A stretch of DNA of 64,000 nucleotides, taken from NCBI GenBank assembly GCA_021555105.2, contig CP134604.1, positions 1,736,001-1,800,000 of the forward strand. Direction: 5' to 3'. This DNA is from Thalassospiraceae bacterium LMO-JJ14 (GTDB lineage: Bacteria > Pseudomonadota > Alphaproteobacteria > Rhodospirillales > Casp-alpha2). The position numbers and the translations under genes are program-made. The notes below the pieces were generated by a model that had not been told where the DNA came from, made no database searches, and saw only the letters and a program-made list of their open reading frames with translations. Below, in pieces: positions 63,836 through 64,000 of the stretch (positions within the stretch are counted from its first letter, which is position 1; the number at the start of each line of letters is the position of its first letter).

Positions 63836-63869
63836 CGGGCGGCACCGGAACCCCTCTCCGGGCCGCCCG
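63836..63869 (+). terminator. Hairpin after the lipoprotein gene
   Basis: CGGGCGGC (63836-63843) pairs with GCCGCCCG (63862-63869), with inner CCGG pairing, and a T-rich stretch follows further on. Likely the transcript end of the lipoprotein gene. Confidence 0.6.
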
Positions 63870-63924
63870 ATCCGCGTGTGTGTTTGTGCTTTTAAAGCAT
63901 ACGCGCGCTTCCTACATTTCCACC

Positions 63925-64000
63925 ATGACAGACAACGAAACCACGACATCGAATCCCGGCGCAGCCGGCCCGGTTAGTGCCGGACTGGTGATTATCGGCA
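63925..64000 (+). CDS. Start of a protein with a possible dinucleotide-binding N-terminus (partial)
   Basis: ATG 63925 opens a frame that stays open to the right edge (25 codons), MTDNETTTSNPGAAGPVSA followed by GLVIIG. The ending GLVIIG looks like the first strand of a FAD or NAD(P) Rossmann fold (normally followed by GxGxAG), preceded by a flexible leader, so an oxidoreductase such as a ferredoxin reductase is possible. Too little sequence is present to name the family. No strong ribosome binding site was seen. Confidence 0.4.
   Translation, partial: MTDNETTTSNPGAAGPVSAGLVIIG

Overview
The window looks like chromosomal DNA of a high-GC alphaproteobacterium, most like Rhodospirillales. The signs are the aroK-aroB-CorC block divergent from xerD-secA, the Tat/YHS/DUF1348 stress genes, a eukaryote-type NADP isocitrate dehydrogenase, a Mcl1-type malyl-CoA lyase beside accA, class III cyclase signalling and many GTG/TTG starts. 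No rRNA, tRNA, CRISPR array, phage or plasmid module was seen. The genes are dense, with frequent 4-base start/stop overlaps. The assignment rests on protein recognition and gene order, not on a database search.

Left part (1-10 kb): a heterotetrameric sarcosine oxidase operon (soxB-soxD-soxA, running off the left edge); a secreted Sel1-repeat protein; a shortened AsmA-like gene next to a lower-GC PAS/HD-GYP gene; motAB-type stator genes; a 268-bp MITE-like element; a second HD-GYP gene; and a 59-residue small protein with its own terminator. From 10 to 20 kb: a LysR regulator, an RND efflux pair, and a TetR regulator divergent from an AhpD/CMD-type protein, followed by DUF1348, a Tat-exported cysteine hydrolase and a YHS protein, with a textbook palindromic operator inside the promoter.

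Middle (20-42 kb): phosphatidylethanolamine synthesis (psd-pssA), a LysM protein, cytochrome b561, a receiver-only response regulator, an ABC/FtsX/HlyD exporter, cytochrome c', a LOG-family protein, a 2OG oxygenase, two unrelated NADP isocitrate dehydrogenases separated by repeat-rich spacers, a DUF3365-cytochrome c protein, DinB with an extra zinc ribbon, and a two-gene unit made of a 36-residue-repeat coiled-coil protein and a GAF-GAF-PAS adenylate cyclase.

Right part (42-64 kb): an operon of TetR, a B12-binding subunit, an acyl-CoA mutase large subunit and a hotdog thioesterase. The mutase has lost several substrate-pocket residues of known family members, so its reaction is unknown; this is the best candidate for an undescribed system here. 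Then come an EamA transporter, CBS and CorC proteins, aroB-aroK, a 46-residue membrane peptide gene, a large periplasmic protein, xerD, secA, accA, a malyl-CoA lyase, a PpiC isomerase, argJ, mutT, a MarR-like regulator and a 17-kDa-antigen-type lipoprotein. The last gene runs off the right edge.

Dispersed palindromic repeats of at least three types (CCTCTCCC/GGGAGAGG, GGATGCTGAA/TTCAGCATGAC and ATTCCGGC/GCCGGAAT) fill several intergenic spacers.
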